The translations under genes and the position numbers were made by a program. DNA of 64,000 bases from Escarpia spicata. Its lineage: Eukaryota; Annelida; Polychaeta; Sabellida; Siboglinidae. Position 1 is the stretch's first letter, and the number at the start of each line of letters is the position of its first letter. Below are positions 6,600 to 14,674 of this stretch, one piece after another. The DNA lies in assembly GCA_963995525.1 (NCBI GenBank), contig OZ023210.1:9543603-9607602 (forward strand). Direction: 5' to 3'. The notes below the pieces were generated by a model. The model did no database searches and was not told the origin of the DNA. It saw only the letters and a list, made by a program, of their open reading frames with translations.

Positions 6600-9500
6600 T
6601 TACACGTCCACCGGACCCGTGGTGATTCCGTCCTCGTTGACCACGCGCTTGGCATAGAAGTAGGTCAACGCCGCACGTTCCTGGGTGTACGTCAGCACGG
6701 ACGAGTGATTGACCCGGAACCCACGGTTCACTCCGCTTCCACTGCGACGACTGGTCAGCACTTCCAGGAACGCCTGCTTGTCGATGGCATTGAGTCGTTT
6801 GTTCAGTCCTTTGGTGGTGTATTTATCGACCGTACCCGAACAATAGTAGGTCTTACTGCACAGTCCCAGGAAACAGTCGCCGGACCATTCGACCTTGAAG
6901 AGTCCCGGTGTTCTCTTGTCGTACGCTTTGCGCGCCTTGCAACACGTCTCGGTGCCGTTCCACGGACGTTCGGCTAGTCGACAGCGTATGTAGTCGTTCC
7001 GATGATCGTCGCAACATTCGGACGGTAGCCATTCGGAGCGGTGACGATAGTAGTGGTCACGTAGTGCCGGGGTCACGAGGTCGTCGACGGACTCTCCGGC
7101 CAGAGCCAAATAGGCGCTGTCCGTATCGGTTTCGCAGTACTCGAACAGCGGACGATCCACGTACCTGACCATAAAGTCGTAGTAGAACTCCAACATGCGC
7201 AGTTTGGCCCACTGCAACACGAAGAATCCCACGTGCGTAGGCAGAGCGTATTTGACGGTGCGCTTGTGCATTTCGATCTCGTACGCATCGGTGGTGACGA
7301 CGTCGAGTTGGCGGAAGCGACGATTGTTGATCGCGGACGATGCGCTCTTCTCCGTGCAGTAGGTGACTTCGCGGTGCTTATCGACGTTGGTGATAAATTT
7401 CCCATAGGAAGAATTGCCCATAAGTTTGTTGGTATCCGCGATCATGGCCTTGTCGGGATGGGCGTCTCCTTCGCGACGTGCGGTGGACACCGCCTCGCCG
7501 AATCGTCGGAAGCAGGCGACCGGTGTGTACTCGATGACCTGGTAGACGTGCGTCACCTCGAGTCCGTGCGCGAGGTACCATCGCAAGAGAGGTGTGGCGA
7601 GCAAGATCTTATCCCCACGATAACTCCCGACGAGCATGCGACGCGGAGTCGCCATGATGTCATGTTCTTCGGCGTAGCGACGCATGAACGGTCCGAGGTC
7701 GTCGCGGGTCAGGTGAATGTTCTTGAAGATGGGCTGTATCTCGGCAAAGTGCGCGCGCAGGACCTCCGGTACACGTATGTCGCACTGAATCATACCGAAC
7801 ACGCTACCGTTGCGCACCCCTGTCAAGATCTGTTGTGTCGTCATTTTCCAGCGCACGTTTCGACGGCGTTGCCGAACGTCCAGAAACTGTTTCACGCACG
7901 GATCGCGTCTCACGACCTTCCACTCGCATTCCCACAACTCGACGACACTCACAAAGTGTCGAAGATATGCCGTGTTCTTTCGCGTTTCGGCGAGCAGTTG
8001 CGTCATGGGTTTCCCGTTGACCTCGTTGACCTCACGACCGGTACACGGACAACCGTGGTAGTAGCACCCGTGAAATTGAAGTCTTCGTTTCGCTGCACCA
8101 ACCGTCCACCGACAGTTTACCGATGCGCTTCTCTCGACCGTTGGTGCTTTCGGACTCCCACGTCAGCCATTCGGCAGCCATCTGACCTGTGGGCTGTGCC
8201 GCTTCGGGTCGGAACTCCTTCTCTTCCCGTCGCCGCGTGTACCATCCCGTTGGCATCTCTTGCGATATCGACCACAGATACAATGCATTCGCATCATAGC
8301 CAACGATGGACTGACACGTTCGAGCCGCATCACCGTAGTCGTTACGACGTATCTTCGTGACCTCCTTCTCGTGGTGTCTGGTGAAGATGAGTGACCGTCC
8401 TCCGACGATGTTCTCTCTGACGAGCTGGTGGACGTCCTTGTTCGTCTCGTTGAAGAGCGTAAAGAACGTCCTCTCCGGCACGTAGGTGAACAGGTAGGAC
8501 AAGGTCAAACCAGGTATACTGATCCCTTGTTTGAACATGTCGAGACCGCGGTGTCGGTAGAAGTCGAACTGTTTGGCGATGGCCTCCAAGAACGGCACGA
8601 CGTCCCTGTTGTTATACCAGACGAGAAAGTCTCGCAGAGTCTCCATGTCGTCTCGCCACACCTTCCGACATCGCGTGTAGTCGTCGTCGGATATACCTTC
8701 GTTCTTCAGTCGACTGAAGAAGGCCTCTTTGGGAGGTAGAGCGGTGTCGTCGAGTCTCTCCAAGCTGTCCATGTATTCGTACGGGAAGTGACCTTTCGTG
8801 ACCTCGCAACCGTACGCTTTCAGGTACTTGTCGTACGAGAATCCCGGGGCGATATAATGAGTCATATCGAGGAATTTGAGGTCGTCCGTCGATAGACACA
8901 TAAACGTGTTGCCGCGTTTGATCACGTGAAACGTCCCCTCCTCCTCCTCCTCCTCCCCGTCCTCTGTTGCTTTCTTTTCGGACAGGAAGTAGGGTACCAG
9001 GAACTGTTTGACAACGTTCAGATCGTACCTGCTCGAGTTGAAGCCGATGACGGGCAACTGATGAAGCCAACCGTACAATTGACCCATGAGAGTTTTGTAG
9101 GGATTGGTCGGTTTTCGCCGTGACTCGTTGTCGTCTCCTTCTGCGGCGGATGCCTCCTGTTCGTCCCACGTCGCGATAGCTTCCCCGAGTTCGTGTAGTG
9201 TGCCCTCGTAACTGTCTACGATGGCGTCGTAGGCTGCTTCGCTCATCGTCTGAAGGATACCCATCATGTCGGATACCAACTTGTTGCTGTCACCATCCGT
9301 GATCAGACATTGTACCTGTTCGAATCCGGGTACGTTACTCGCCAGGGACACACTCAACGGTACGTGACGAGCCACCCAGTGGACTTTGGCGCTGTCCGAC
9401 GGAAGCTGTGACGTATCGAACCAGGACTCGAAGTCGAAGGTGGCGCGATACGGATAGTAGCGCAAACACACGGTAACGTGAATGTTTTCGTCGTCCAAGC

Positions 9501-10977
9501 ACTGGAAGACTGTCGGCGACGGACGGTAGACACCACCGGGATAGATCTTTCGCACGCCTCCCGTACACCCGCGCTCGTGTCGTTCTAGGTGGGATGCGTA
9601 GCGCCATAGCGAGTCGCCACACTTCCTACATCGATAAGAGTGACAGTACATGTTCACGTCTTGTATGTAGGAACAGTGTGTCTCGTGAAGATTGACGTAC
9701 ATCGTTTTGGGATAGTGACACAAGGACCGGCGTACGAGTTCGGCAGTCGCCTTTCCGCCTTCTTCTTCCGGTTCGACGAGCTTGTAGACGCACACGTTGG
9801 TATCAAAGGTAGTCTCGACGCGATAGAGATCGTCCATTGTCACCCCGTCAAAGTCTTTTATTGCCACTCCGTCACGGTTGTACTTCGCGTAGAGTAGCTT
9901 CACAGCGGGTTCCAGGTGGTGTCGGTCGCATCCACGGTGCAGAGCCAGACACCGGAAGAGACACAGATTGTCGGTGTACTTCCTGTTGTGATCGGAGTCT
10001 CTTTCCAATCCGATGACGGCTTTGTTTCGTTTGATGTACCTCGGTAGTGTGATATCCACACATCCTATCGGATGATCTACGATGTGATTGACGAAGAAGG
10101 TGACATTCGTGACCACCTCGCATACCCATTGACTGTCCGGACGCTGATTGATGACCCACTGCAGCACGTCTGTTTCTCGGATACGTTCCAGAAACGCATC
10201 AAAGTCTGCAGTGTTTGTGATCAGACACGGTTCGTCGAGGTAACGCCCGCAGCAGTTACAAGACGAATGAAAATACCTGTACCTGTTCGTGGTCTTGTTC
10301 CTTAGGACAAAACCATAACTAAGATTAATCTTAAAGGCGTGCGTCTGTTCGCGGAACATGATCTTCAGTGACGGTTCTAGGGCGCTCGTGTCCGGTGTCG
10401 ACACTCTGTAATTGTACCTGGATTGCACGGGTCCTCTAGCCACGTAGGTTCGGATGGTCGACCAGTGATCTCGGACGACGTCTCGTAGCTCCCTCGATAG
10501 AGTATCGGCGAAGGGAAGTCGAGGCGGTGATTGTATCGGGTCGTCATCGTCGCCGGCGGCGGCACTCACACGTGGTCGCTCTGTGCGTCTCGCTCGTTTG
10601 CGTAGGGGTGGGTCGCTCGCTTCCGCACGTCGGCTACATACCGACTTCATATGACGTACCAGGTTGTCACGTCTCGTGAACTCACGTGCACATGTCTCGC
10701 AGCGGTGCAGTGTTTTTTGTGAGGTGTCACAAGACTTCCTGTTGTGACATACCAGGTCCCGTCGTCTCGTGAAGTCTCTTCCACATCTCGAACAGGGGTG
10801 CCTAGTACTTTTTGGTGGTTCGCCAGATGGCACCACTCGTGGCGGTGGTTTACTGTAGGCATGGTCGTCGTCGTCGTCTACGTGTGTTGATGATGAATGC
10901 GTTTGGTCTATGTGGCGTTGTATGTCGGCGTGTGTAACGAACACGAGACCGCAGTGACGACACGTGTGCTGCTTCAT
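6600..10977 (-). pseudogene. protein-primed family B DNA polymerase, frameshifted
   Basis: Replicative polymerase of the element. From the ATG at 10975-10977 the first frame (981 codons, to 8032) carries three zinc-finger-like C2H2/C2HC motifs (residues about 4-27, 60-83, 91-114) and another Cys/His cluster near 446-471. It also carries exonuclease motifs DFES (515-518), NSSRYDLN (647-654) and YNNRD (788-792), and polymerase motif A DANALY (895-900). The second frame (6600-8006 from its first ATG) carries motif B region KLMGNSSYG (194-202) and motif C DTDS (294-297). The frames differ by one phase: the conserved FHGCYYHG block is read in the downstream frame beginning near 8072, so a one-base-type indel lies at about 8072-8090. 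No other break is seen. TATA and CRE elements lie just upstream. Confidence 0.92.
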
Positions 10978-11019
10978 CGTCTACCTACAACTGAAGGATA
11001 GGAGATCCTTGTACTTTTC

Positions 11020-11041
11020 TATATATCCTAGTGTGACGTCA
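11020..11041 (-). promoter_or_regulatory. TATA box and CRE upstream of the polymerase gene
   Basis: A TATATAT tract at 11020-11026 lies 43 bases upstream of the polymerase ATG. A perfect palindromic CRE/ATF site, TGACGTCA, lies at 11034-11041 immediately beyond it. Spacing fits a core promoter for minus-strand transcription of the polymerase. A second perfect TGACGTCA occurs at 11306-11313, overlapping the stop of the next gene upstream. Confidence 0.55.
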
Positions 11042-11188
11042 TAGGAGCCGTGGCTTGTATGAGTGTGCGTGTATATGATCTATAGACAGAGGGGAAGCAG
11101 GTGTGTATGTATTCACCGATCGCAACGAGCTATGAAGGTGACAAGAACAACAGACACCGGATTCCTGGATTACATACATACATACATC

Positions 11189-11194
11189 TTTATT
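11189..11194 (-). terminator. candidate polyadenylation signal for the 11311-12764 genes
   Basis: TTTATT on the plus strand is AATAAA on the minus strand, about 117 bases past the stop codon at 11311. It is followed by a CATA-type short repeat (11171-11187). Position suits 3'-end formation of the accessory genes upstream of the polymerase promoter. Confidence 0.35.
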
Positions 11195-11249
11195 CATTGA
11201 ATTACAAAATAAAAGTGAGTATACAAGAAAGCAAAGCTAAGCGCCTACA

Positions 11250-11304
11250 GTGACAGACAAGCGGCGCCTATAACCCCAGCTATAGCGTAGGGGCGCATTT
11301 CCTC
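11250..11304 (-). promoter_or_regulatory. repeated intergenic element, copy 2
   Basis: Second copy of the element at 6525-6576. The core 11263-11304 differs by one three-base insertion and a few substitutions. It lies 7 bases past the stop at 11311 and is followed on the minus strand by the polymerase promoter. Preservation of both the GGCGCCTATAACCCC part and the TAGGGGCGCATTTCCTC part suggests a functional signal. Confidence 0.5.
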
Positions 11305-11310
11305 TTGACG

Positions 11311-11889
11311 TCACTGCAGGCGCTTCTGGAGTGTCTCCGTAATGTAGGCGACGTGTTCGTCGCGCTTGACGTTACGCGCAATTTCATCGCAGATCGTGCG
11401 CACGGCCGTATCTAGGCTACATCGCTTTGTAGCGAACAGCACCCCGGCTAAACTCTCTATGTTTAGCTCGAGGTGCTTCACACTATTGAACGGAGCCGAG
11501 TAGGCCCACGGCATCGATGTATCAGTTATCGACCACACGATATGACCATCGGCAGCCACATCGAGCGTCGACCAATTCGTCCGCAGTGCCCCGTACTCGG
11601 TGACGGATGTGGTGACGTCATAGTCATCATCGTCGTCACATCTCATGTCCAGTGATTCGTCGGATGTTGGTGGTGGTGTCGTACACTCACATGTCATCTC
11701 TAGACCCGTCACGTGACGCTGGTCGTGTAGATGCGTGAGCAGAGCCTGTCGCAGTGGCATAGGGGTGTGGTGGCGGCGTCTTTTTCTCGGTGCCCACTCT
11801 AGCGGCTTCTCATCATATGATCTTTGGATGAGATCTAGTCCGCTAGAGGGAGCATCGCTGACCTGACAACACAATAACAACAACAACAT
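11311..11889 (-). CDS. unrecognised accessory protein with NLS-like basic run; possibly a 3' exon
   Basis: From the ATG at 11887-11889 the frame gives 192 residues; a longer version to 11934 needs a GTG start. The N-terminus MLLLLLCCQVSDAPSSG could be read as a signal peptide. However, the DNA there (GTTGTTATTGTGTTGTCAG) is also a good splice acceptor, with the exon beginning at 11862. The protein then carries an NLS-like run (PRKRRRHH), a Pro/Thr stretch, an acidic DDDDDYD tract and a helical C-terminus ending ETLQKRLQ. The ATG overlaps the TAA of the preceding frame (TAATG). A spliced nuclear protein looks more likely than a secreted one, given the NLS and acidic tract. No family is recognised. 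Confidence 0.45.
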   Translation of the reverse strand: MLLLLLCCQVSDAPSSGLDLIQRSYDEKPLEWAPRKRRRHHTPMPLRQALLTHLHDQRHVTGLEMTCECTTPPPTSDESLDMRCDDDDDYDVTTSVTEYGALRTNWSTLDVAADGHIVWSITDTSMPWAYSAPFNSVKHLELNIESLAGVLFATKRCSLDTAVRTICDEIARNVKRDEHVAYITETLQKRLQ

Positions 11890-12764
11890 TAGCAGGGTGT
11901 TTCCTCGTCCAACAGAGGTATACCACGTGCACACAGGACGGCTTGCACACGTGTTATGATGTCACGTGCCCGCTTCGGTGTGTCCACCATAAACCTGTAA
12001 TGGTGTACTGCATATCTCACATTGTCTTGGATCAGATCGCTACGCACCAGGTAGATGGCGTTTGACTCACTTTCGAAAGTGCGCCACAGTGCGTTGCTTA
12101 CGAACCGGACGATAGCGTCGCATGCTACCAGGCACATCTCGGAGCACCAGACCTGCCTTCCCGCCTCCTCCCCCCTCGTGTCGTCTTGTAGGTACCAGGG
12201 CTGTGGCTCCTTCGGTGCTTCGTCTTCCTTCTCATCCGTCACGGTTATACCGCGACTACGGAGACTCGTTTTCACCCGTGATACGACATTACGAGCAAAC
12301 CACGGTGCGCGCGATTCGCACACCAGATCGGATACTACCATATCATAGGTATGAAATATACGCGAACGATCCACTTTGTACACGTCTTCGCGAACGTTCG
12401 CATAGCGAAGGTACAGTCCTTCGGCTACCTGGCGAATGCATGCAGTGGTTATAGTGGCCATAAATAAGTCGTTATCTATCATGTGGTCCGCTCGTTTCTG
12501 AATTGCATTCACTCTCTCTACTGCCCCCTGTAATTCACTACGTCTCCGAGCCTCATCGTCGTCAGACCAATCAGTATCAAAATCACCATCGTTAGCAACA
12601 TCATCATGATCGTCATCCTGATCACTAGACCAAGAACATGATCCCACTTGAATGACACTTGCCTCGTCAACATTGACTTCATCGAAGGACAGTCGACGTT
12701 TCAGGCCACGCTCGGGGGTTGCCAGAACTGTCTCGGATGGAATCTGCGTTGACCAAGGAGGCGT
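11889..12764 (-). CDS. unrecognised acidic protein with an internal duplication
   Basis: The open frame runs from a candidate splice acceptor (TTGTAG, exon from 12764) to the TAA at 11889-11891. The first in-frame ATG lies well inside (HMIDND), so an upstream exon or non-ATG start is needed. The N-terminal part reads TPERGLKRRLSFDE, a phosphorylation-type TP next to a KRRLSF sequence resembling cyclin-binding RxL motifs, followed by a strongly acidic tract. Counting from the GTG at 12645-12647, residues 64-139 and 171-248 are two related helical units: ARNVVSRVKTSLRSRG (118-133) aligns with ARDIITRVQAVLCARG (227-242), both followed by a similar I/P-V/L-DE. No known domain is recognised. A nuclear regulatory role is inferred from composition only. 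Confidence 0.45.
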   Translation of the reverse strand, partial: TPPWSTQIPSETVLATPERGLKRRLSFDEVNVDEASVIQVGSCSWSSDQDDDHDDVANDGDFDTDWSDDDEARRRSELQGAVERVNAIQKRADHMIDNDLFMATITTACIRQVAEGLYLRYANVREDVYKVDRSRIFHTYDMVVSDLVCESRAPWFARNVVSRVKTSLRSRGITVTDEKEDEAPKEPQPWYLQDDTRGEEAGRQVWCSEMCLVACDAIVRFVSNALWRTFESESNAIYLVRSDLIQDNVRYAVHHYRFMVDTPKRARDIITRVQAVLCARGIPLLDEETPC

Positions 12765-12814
12765 CTACAACATGCGTCAGAGGAAATTACATCATAGTGT
12801 CAAATAGGTGGACA

Positions 12815-12817
<3 letters not shown>

Positions 12818-12874
<57 letters not shown>
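12818..12874. repeat. (GA)n microsatellite
   Basis: About 57 bases of uninterrupted GA dinucleotide. On the minus strand it is a TC tract lying between a TATA-like run (12910-12922) and the candidate acceptor at 12765, so it could form the polypyrimidine part of a 5' intron of the acidic-protein gene. Confidence 0.9.
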
Positions 12875-12877
<3 letters not shown>

Positions 12878-12954
12878 CATTCAACCTCTAGGGACAGGCT
12901 CTCTCTCTCTATATATATATATTCCGTCTGGGGGCGTCACTTACTCTTTCGTTA

Positions 12955-13056
12955 CTGTCAGGTGGCGCCTCTTACAACAGTTAGGAACAGGACCTCTCTA
13001 TACTCCGTCAGAAGGCGCCACCTAACAGTGAGTCACTGTCAGTTGGCGCCTCTTAC
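12955..13056. promoter_or_regulatory. three GGCGCC-centred repeats forming an inverted repeat
   Basis: CTGTCAGGTGGCGCC (12955-12969) pairs with GGCGCCACCTAACAG (13014-13028), 14 of 15 positions complementary. A direct third copy, CTGTCAGTTGGCGCCTCTTAC, is at 13036-13056 and overlaps the end of the RPA-like gene by 4 bases. The repeats lie between the RPA-like stop and the TATA-like run for the acidic-protein gene. A regulatory cluster is likely. Confidence 0.45.
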
Positions 13057-13547
13057 GACTGGATTATATCCAGTGCTATCACGGTGTAGTTTTGATAGCC
13101 TGCCTTTCTTGCCTTTCTAATTGTCACCCTAGCCTGTTTGCCATATAGGACATTCAGTGACTGGTAGCGTTCGTCGCCGGTTTTAAGCGACATATAGTCG
13201 CTTGCTGTCATTCCTCCCACGACCTCCTGGACTAGCCGGTCAAATCCTGTTGCCCACACTTCATTGCCCTTGTGATCAGCGAAAAGCATACCCATAGCAT
13301 ACTTGTAAACGGCAGTTCCCTTCTGACGCCCGTGCACCGAACATATACTGACGTTATGGTGCCCTCCTTTCGTCGTTTCAAGAAGAACTTTCCGATTACA
13401 TACTTTACATGCCGCATAGCATACGTATTCGGGGGACAGAGCACATGTTACTAGTATCAGTGGACAAACAAACGCGTACGTTCCGTCACTTACTTGTTCG
13501 AGTTCTGACAGGAGCATTTCCTCGGAGTTAACGTTGGGCGTCGCCAT
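13053..13547 (-). CDS. RPA70 DBD-C-like single-strand DNA-binding protein
   Basis: A 164-residue protein resembling the third (C) DNA-binding OB domain of the large replication protein A subunit, standing alone. A zinc-ribbon insertion is visible with ligands C47, C50, C69 and H72 (ACKVCNRKV then CSVHG). It is followed by the OB-fold pattern YKYAMGMLFADHKGNEVWAT with GFDRLVQEVVGG, and a C-terminal beta region ending VIALDI. In the host family this domain contacts ssDNA and stabilises the trimer. Here it would coat single strands during protein-primed replication, an inference that fits its place in a polymerase-bearing element. The start is the ATG at 13545-13547, with a TATA box about 87 bases upstream. 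The frame is intact. Confidence 0.75.
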   Translation of the reverse strand: MATPNVNSEEMLLSELEQVSDGTYAFVCPLILVTCALSPEYVCYAACKVCNRKVLLETTKGGHHNVSICSVHGRQKGTAVYKYAMGMLFADHKGNEVWATGFDRLVQEVVGGMTASDYMSLKTGDERYQSLNVLYGKQARVTIRKARKAGYQNYTVIALDIIQS

Positions 13548-13633
13548 CTTGTCGTGCAGGAGTCGGTATGAGAAGAGCTTCGAACGGCAGCGAGACGGAG
13601 AGAGAGTGTTTGTCCTGTTAGATTTACCCTGGG

Positions 13634-13641
13634 TTTATATA
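13634..13641 (-). promoter_or_regulatory. TATA box of the RPA-like gene
   Basis: TTTATATA on the plus strand is TATATAAA on the minus strand, 87 bases before the RPA-like ATG. That spacing fits a TATA box with a short 5' leader. Confidence 0.5.
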
Positions 13642-13666
13642 CAATTCAATCCCTCCAGGGATCGAC

Positions 13667-13707
13667 CGCGTGATGCCCCTAGATGATGACATCACGCGCC
13701 CCTGGGT
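13667..13707. promoter_or_regulatory. palindromic operator-like site, copy 1
   Basis: Perfect 9-base arms CGCGTGATG (13667-13675) and CATCACGCG (13690-13698) flank CCCTAGATGATGA. The site continues into CCCCTGGGTGTT. A related copy is at 14490-14533. It lies about 25 bases upstream of the RPA-like TATA box, where an activator or repressor site would be expected. Confidence 0.45.
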
Positions 13708-13796
13708 GTTCGCATCTTATCGTGCGCGTGACTTTATCTCTCACTCTCCCGTACTCTGTCACCGCGTGGCTGTCTGTCTGTTTTTTAATGGGCGCC

Positions 13797-14285
13797 TTAT
13801 GTAAGCCGTATAGAGCGCTGTCTAACGAAGTCTCTCACCTGCATAAGTATCACACCGAGTATATTCTTACCTGCTTCGTTACGGTTTGAGCTCTTACCCC
13901 AATACCCCTCTGCACTGGGTACATTCTCAATAAGTCGTGCGTCACCTGTGGCCAACAAGCGTTGGCGTAGTTTAGAGGCACGAAACGTGGCGGCTACTAC
14001 AGCGTACATCACGGCTCGACGTTGTAACAGCCATGTAGCGGTTCGATCGGGTGTCCAACGAATGCTTTTACTCCAGTATTTCGCCTGTATTCCAGTGCGC
14101 GCGGTCTGAATCTTTCTCGCTGTGTTCTCGTCATGAAAATGTCTAGCTTTTTTAAACTGATATGCTGCTTCTGTACAAGTAAAGTCTTCGCCCCATATAT
14201 GTATCTCGCATGGATAGAAATTCGATAGGAAGTGACCAGCACCCCTGAATTGTATATCCAAGATCTTGACCGCCATATGTTTCAT
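13797..14285 (-). CDS. NADAR (YbiA-like) domain protein
   Basis: A 162-residue protein from the ATG at 14283-14285, nearly all one NADAR domain. Signature segments in order are GHFLSNFYPCEI (17-28), TEAAYQFKKA (38-47), an IQ..AK stretch, LLATGDARLIE, and YWGKSSNRNEAGKNILG near the C-terminus. Known NADAR proteins act on ADP-ribose-type adducts: YbiA-like members cleave N-glycosidic bonds of riboflavin intermediates, and others remove ADP-ribose from guanine in DNA. Which activity this one has is unknown. In a virus, reversal of a host ADP-ribosylation defence is a plausible inference. The frame extends upstream to 14375 without an ATG. Intact; same strand as its neighbours. Confidence 0.8.
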   Translation of the reverse strand: MKHMAVKILDIQFRGAGHFLSNFYPCEIHIWGEDFTCTEAAYQFKKARHFHDENTARKIQTARTGIQAKYWSKSIRWTPDRTATWLLQRRAVMYAVVAATFRASKLRQRLLATGDARLIENVPSAEGYWGKSSNRNEAGKNILGVILMQVRDFVRQRSIRLT

Positions 14286-14489
14286 CGCTGACCACTCACA
14301 GAGTTCTTTTCTTCCGGCTGTATTGTTAGCGTTCTGATAAGGCGCATTCCATATGCATTGTCGTCTAGCTGACACATCACGCGCTTATCACCAGCTGCTC
14401 CCTCCGTCATATGACTGGTATCGGTTTGTACTTTACCACGTCGTAATTTTCCATAACCGCATTGTTAACTACATAACCAGGCATCGCCC

Positions 14490-14533
14490 ACGTGACACCC
14501 CTAGATGATGTTGTCATACGTCCCTGGGTCTTC
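14490..14533. promoter_or_regulatory. operator-like site, copy 2, in the divergent promoter region
   Basis: The sequence CACCCCTAGATGATG with TGTCATACGTCCCTGGGT matches the site at 13667-13707 in its CCCCTAGATGATG and CCCTGGGT blocks, though the palindrome is weaker. It lies between the divergently oriented NADAR gene and the plus-strand spliced gene, so a factor bound here could control both. Confidence 0.4.
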
Positions 14534-14620
14534 AGTGCTTTTCATACCCCGGTATATTTCCATTCTACAGTGTGTCTTACAAGTTGTCTTCATAGTGTGT
14601 CTGCATACATATGCTCTATC

Positions 14621-14628
14621 TATATATA
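14621..14628 (+). promoter_or_regulatory. TATA box of the plus-strand spliced gene
   Basis: TATATATA followed by CC, 47 bases upstream of the ATG at 14675-14677. This supports transcription of the only plus-strand gene of the element and the choice of that ATG. Confidence 0.55.
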
Positions 14629-14674
14629 CCGGCTCGTTTGTTACATTCTTCATATCATCTCATTCACAATTGCT

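Noticed and set aside
7233..8360. 375-codon plus-strand open frame
   Set aside because: It lies antisense to the polymerase gene and has no family character. GC-rich coding sequence often opens the opposite frame.
11887..11925. Signal peptide on the accessory protein
   Set aside because: The leucine run is encoded by a TTG repeat that also forms a polypyrimidine-like acceptor, and the rest of the protein looks nuclear. Kept only as an alternative.
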